Shown here: positions 50,239 to 52,297 of the stretch, piece after piece
Layout of the letters: every line of letters starts with the position of its first letter
How positions within the stretch are numbered: position 1 is the stretch's first letter
Assembly (NCBI GenBank): GCA_022823225.1
Contig: JAJDXM010000091.1
Location: 1-52,297 of the forward strand
DNA: 52,297 nucleotides
Source: Gemmatimonadota bacterium
GTDB taxonomy: Bacteria > Gemmatimonadota > Gemmatimonadetes > Longimicrobiales > Gaopeijiaceae
Reading direction: 5' to 3'
Translations under genes and position numbers: made by a program
The notes under the pieces: generated by a model
Told to the model about the DNA's origin: nothing
Database searches by the model: none
Seen by the model: the letters and a program-made list of their open reading frames with translations, nothing else

Positions 50239-51923
50239 CACCTGCCCGCGGAAAGGGAAATCCGGGTGAAGGTGAACGTCCCCATCGGCTCGTCGGAGAA
50301 CGGGCTCACCCCCTTCAGGCTGCGAATCGGTTGCGGGGGCGACGTGTCGCTGTTGGCCGAACGGTAGCTGGTGCCGCTGTCCGTGCCCGAATCGAGGGGA
50401 TAGAGCACGACTTGCACTTCGTCGACCCAGCGCCCGTCGTCCATCAGCAGCGACTGTCCGTTCACACCCGCGAACCAGTCGGGGCTCGGCGCGATCATTG
50501 TGACCAGCGTCACGAGCGGGAAGTCCTCCCGGACCGCGATCCCGCTGATCGTTGCGCTCGCGGGACTCCCGATTCCCCGCCCGCTGATCACCGCGAATGC
50601 CCGGTCGGGGATCGCGGCGTTGATCTCCGAAGTCAGCGGGCCGGTCGCGCCGGTCTCGGCCATGCCCTCGATCCCGCGCGTAGCGGTGTCGCCGGGCGTC
50701 CAGAAGGTGACGGCGCTGTTGTGGACCGCCCCGATGAGCGGGGAGAAGTGGGCGCCGGCCGGGAAGTCCGTCGGGTGGGTGGTCCTGCTCCAGGTAGCGT
50801 CGAAGACCACCCGGTAGGTCGCCGTGTTGGCGGACGCGTCGAAGAGCGAGAGCGGTGCTGGAAGGCGCAGTTTCAGGCCGTCGAAGTCATGGGGAAGCGA
50901 GGGTACGGATCCGGGAACCAGCCGCGTCGCTCCTGAATCGGCGGCGGGGCCCTCCACGGTGACCGCGTCGCTGAGGGTCTCGCCGGTGACGACGGACAGC
51001 CCGGAGGTCGAGAGGGTTCCGTTCTCGACGATAAGCGGCAGGCTGACGGGGAAGGGTGCCCCGGTGGCCACGGCGAGGACGATGGCGGCGGGACCGGCGG
51101 CACCCAGACGGGTGGTGTCCGTACGGAGGAGTTCCAGCTGGATGATGAAGGGCGCACCCGGATTGTCGGACAGCCGCAACTCGGCCAGGGCCGTGAGCCC
51201 GGACAGCACCATCCTGGGAAGCGATTCCAGCCGGTTGCGGCGCAGGTCGAGGCTCCGCAGCGCGGCCAGGCCGCTGAAGACGGTGCCCGGCAACGCAGCG
51301 ATCCGGTTCTCGGAGAGGTCGAGGCGAACCAGACTCTCGAGGCCGCTGAAGTCCCCTGCTCGCACGCTCTCGATCCCGGTGCCGGCAACGTTCAGGGTGT
51401 CGATGCCCTTGAGGTCGTCGGCGGAGACGGCATCGCATCCGGCCCTGACCGCCGCCCGCACCAGCGCGTCCCGCACCGCCGGTGTGCGGTCGCAGACGGG
51501 AACGACTGGAAGCCGAGGCACGGCCGTGGCCTCGATCTCCACTTCGAGGCCCTCTCCGGCCGACGCCATCAGGCGCTGCGAGCCGCGCTGGTCGCCGAGC
51601 GTCCAGGCCGTGCGCGCGACGCCGTCCCCGTCGCTGTCGACCGACGCTGGCGACGCCGATCCGTGCCCCTCCGCCGCCGCGAAGGTTACGGTGGCGCCCG
51701 CAACGGGGGCGCCCCCGGCGTCCAGAACACCCACTTCGACGGGTTCGGGAAGCTCCCGGCCGGCAAGGCCCTCCTGGCCGCCACCCGACACCAGTGCGAG
51801 GGCCGCCGACTTCTGCGCGACGACGACCGAGGCCCCGGCGGTGAGACTCAGGTGGGTGGCGGTCACCGTGGCGGCGCCGTTCCCCGTCGCTGTCACGCGG
51901 CCCGACGGCGCGACCTCGGCCAC
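50238..51923 (-). CDS. Ig-like/LRR exoprotein missing its 5' end
   Basis: The formal GTG 51923 start lies inside a BIG2-type Ig domain; the same frame is open to 52043 and encodes the earlier part of that domain (..VTFTATITDQYGAVFSGSVAWSSSDPG..) but no ATG, GTG or TTG and no signal peptide. So the gene has lost its N-terminal export signal. Downstream it has a second Ig/filamin-like domain ('VEVGVLDAGGAPVAGATVTFAAAEGHG'), a Cys-containing cap ('VCDRTPAVRDALVRAAVRAGCDAVSADDL'), about four LRRs ('LVRLDLSENRIAALPGTVFSGL') and a C-terminal beta-rich part ('AAIVLAVATGAPFPVSLPLIVENG'). Probably it was a surface protein; now it looks truncated by the integrated element to the right. Confidence 0.8.
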   Translation of the reverse strand: MAEVAPSGRVTATGNGAATVTATHLSLTAGASVVVAQKSAALALVSGGGQEGLAGRELPEPVEVGVLDAGGAPVAGATVTFAAAEGHGSASPASVDSDGDGVARTAWTLGDQRGSQRLMASAGEGLEVEIEATAVPRLPVVPVCDRTPAVRDALVRAAVRAGCDAVSADDLKGIDTLNVAGTGIESVRAGDFSGLESLVRLDLSENRIAALPGTVFSGLAALRSLDLRRNRLESLPRMVLSGLTALAELRLSDNPGAPFIIQLELLRTDTTRLGAAGPAAIVLAVATGAPFPVSLPLIVENGTLSTSGLSVVTGETLSDAVTVEGPAADSGATRLVPGSVPSLPHDFDGLKLRLPAPLSLFDASANTATYRVVFDATWSRTTHPTDFPAGAHFSPLIGAVHNSAVTFWTPGDTATRGIEGMAETGATGPLTSEINAAIPDRAFAVISGRGIGSPASATISGIAVREDFPLVTLVTMIAPSPDWFAGVNGQSLLMDDGRWVDEVQVVLYPLDSGTDSGTSYRSANSDTSPPQPIRSLKGVSPFSDEPMGTFTFTRISLSAGR

Positions 51924-52121
51924 CCCCGGGTCGCTGCTCGACCACGCAACGGAGCCGCTGAAGACCGCCCCGTACTGGTCGGTGATCGTGGCCGTGAAGG
52001 TGACGTTTACCGCCGTGCGAGGTCCAGAAACGTCCCAAGATGTTCATGAAGGTTCATATTAGTCAGTAATCACAACACGTTACGAGATTCAGCTACCGAC
52101 GCTATCAGCCAGCACCGTCCC

Positions 52122-52150
52122 TTGCAATCCGGCTCCATCCCCCATATTAT
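52122..52150 (+). promoter_or_regulatory. Strong promoter for the integrase gene, leaderless type
   Basis: TTGCAA (52122-52127), a 17-base spacer and TATTAT (52145-52150) sit immediately before ATG 52157. Transcription would start at or next to the A of the ATG, so the mRNA would have no leader and no Shine-Dalgarno. The region 52044-52121 contains no gene I can support. Confidence 0.55.
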
Positions 52151-52156
52151 GTGGGT

Positions 52157-52297
52157 ATGAGTACTGGAACGAACACCGCCCCGAAACCACGGAAGACCAA
52201 GCCCAAGGGCCGCCATCCCCACAAGGCCCTGTCGGCCGCCTTCATCCGCTCCGCACCGCCCGGCAGACACGCCGACGGCAACGGGCTGTACCTCTAC
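52157..52297 (+). CDS. Tyrosine-type site-specific integrase, N-terminal part only
   Basis: ATG 52157 opens a frame that runs off the window (47 residues seen). After a basic, Lys/Pro-rich start (TAPKPRKTKPKGRHPHK) it reads 'ALSAAFIRSAPPGRHADGNGLYLY', which matches the arm-type DNA-binding domain (DUF4102/Arm_DNA-bind_3) that opens P4/Int-type tyrosine recombinases: '..A....PG.Y.DGNGLYL.V'. The catalytic domain is outside the window. It would integrate a genomic island or prophage. It diverges from the truncated Ig/LRR gene, so the element boundary lies close to its 5' end. Confidence 0.8.
   Translation, partial: MSTGTNTAPKPRKTKPKGRHPHKALSAAFIRSAPPGRHADGNGLYLY

Overview
The window is GC-rich bacterial chromosome, densely coded on both strands. 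The content (beta-propeller S9 peptidases, a VPS10/sortilin-type repeat protein, Ig-like and LRR lipoproteins, ThyX, a lone MlaE/MlaF/MCE transporter and a DAK2-DegV fusion) fits a Gemmatimonadota-like lineage. This is an inference from gene content; no phylogenetic marker was compared.

Region 1 (1-3.3 kb) is accessory DNA. It holds the 3' end of an ISXO2-like (IS1595 family) transposase, a tiny membrane protein, a tRNA with the odd anticodon ACC, many perfect stem-loops, and several small secreted or membrane proteins, one of which (HExxH) seems split by an in-frame stop.

Region 2 (3.3-28.8 kb) is an exoprotein and scavenging region. It encodes a class C beta-lactamase-like/VanX-like fusion whose lipoprotein signal is out of frame, an EamA exporter, a SAM methyltransferase, an LRR-metzincin lipoprotein, a VPS10-type protein, a purine permease, an S15 peptidase, two S9 peptidases, an Ig-like lipoprotein, an LCAT-like lipase and a TPR protein. 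Two AAA/DUF4143 ATPase genes are inserted among these. Each carries its own short repeats at 22-23-bp spacing; in one case the repeats lie on both sides of the gene. This is the most unusual feature of the window. A MITE-like 247-bp element with inverted ends sits in front of the purine permease and carries a TGTAA-N8-TTACA motif also found upstream of the beta-lactamase/VanX gene.

Region 3 (28.9-50.2 kb) is core genome: tRNA-Ile, a Trm112-like protein, an SDR, queD, fumC, a pteridine-reductase-like SDR, and a tight eight-gene minus-strand run (M50 protease, hypothetical, MlaE, MlaF, MCE, Nudix, AI-2E exporter, TrxB). Then follow rho, a phosphoribosyltransferase, a DAK2-DegV fusion coupled to a radical SAM protein, an aldehyde dehydrogenase, thyX (with a perfect CRP-type dyad upstream) and bipA/typA.

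Region 4 (50.2-52.3 kb) is an Ig-like/LRR exoprotein gene that has lost its 5' end, followed at once by the divergent start of a tyrosine-integrase gene with a leaderless-type promoter. This looks like the edge of an integrated element running off the right end.
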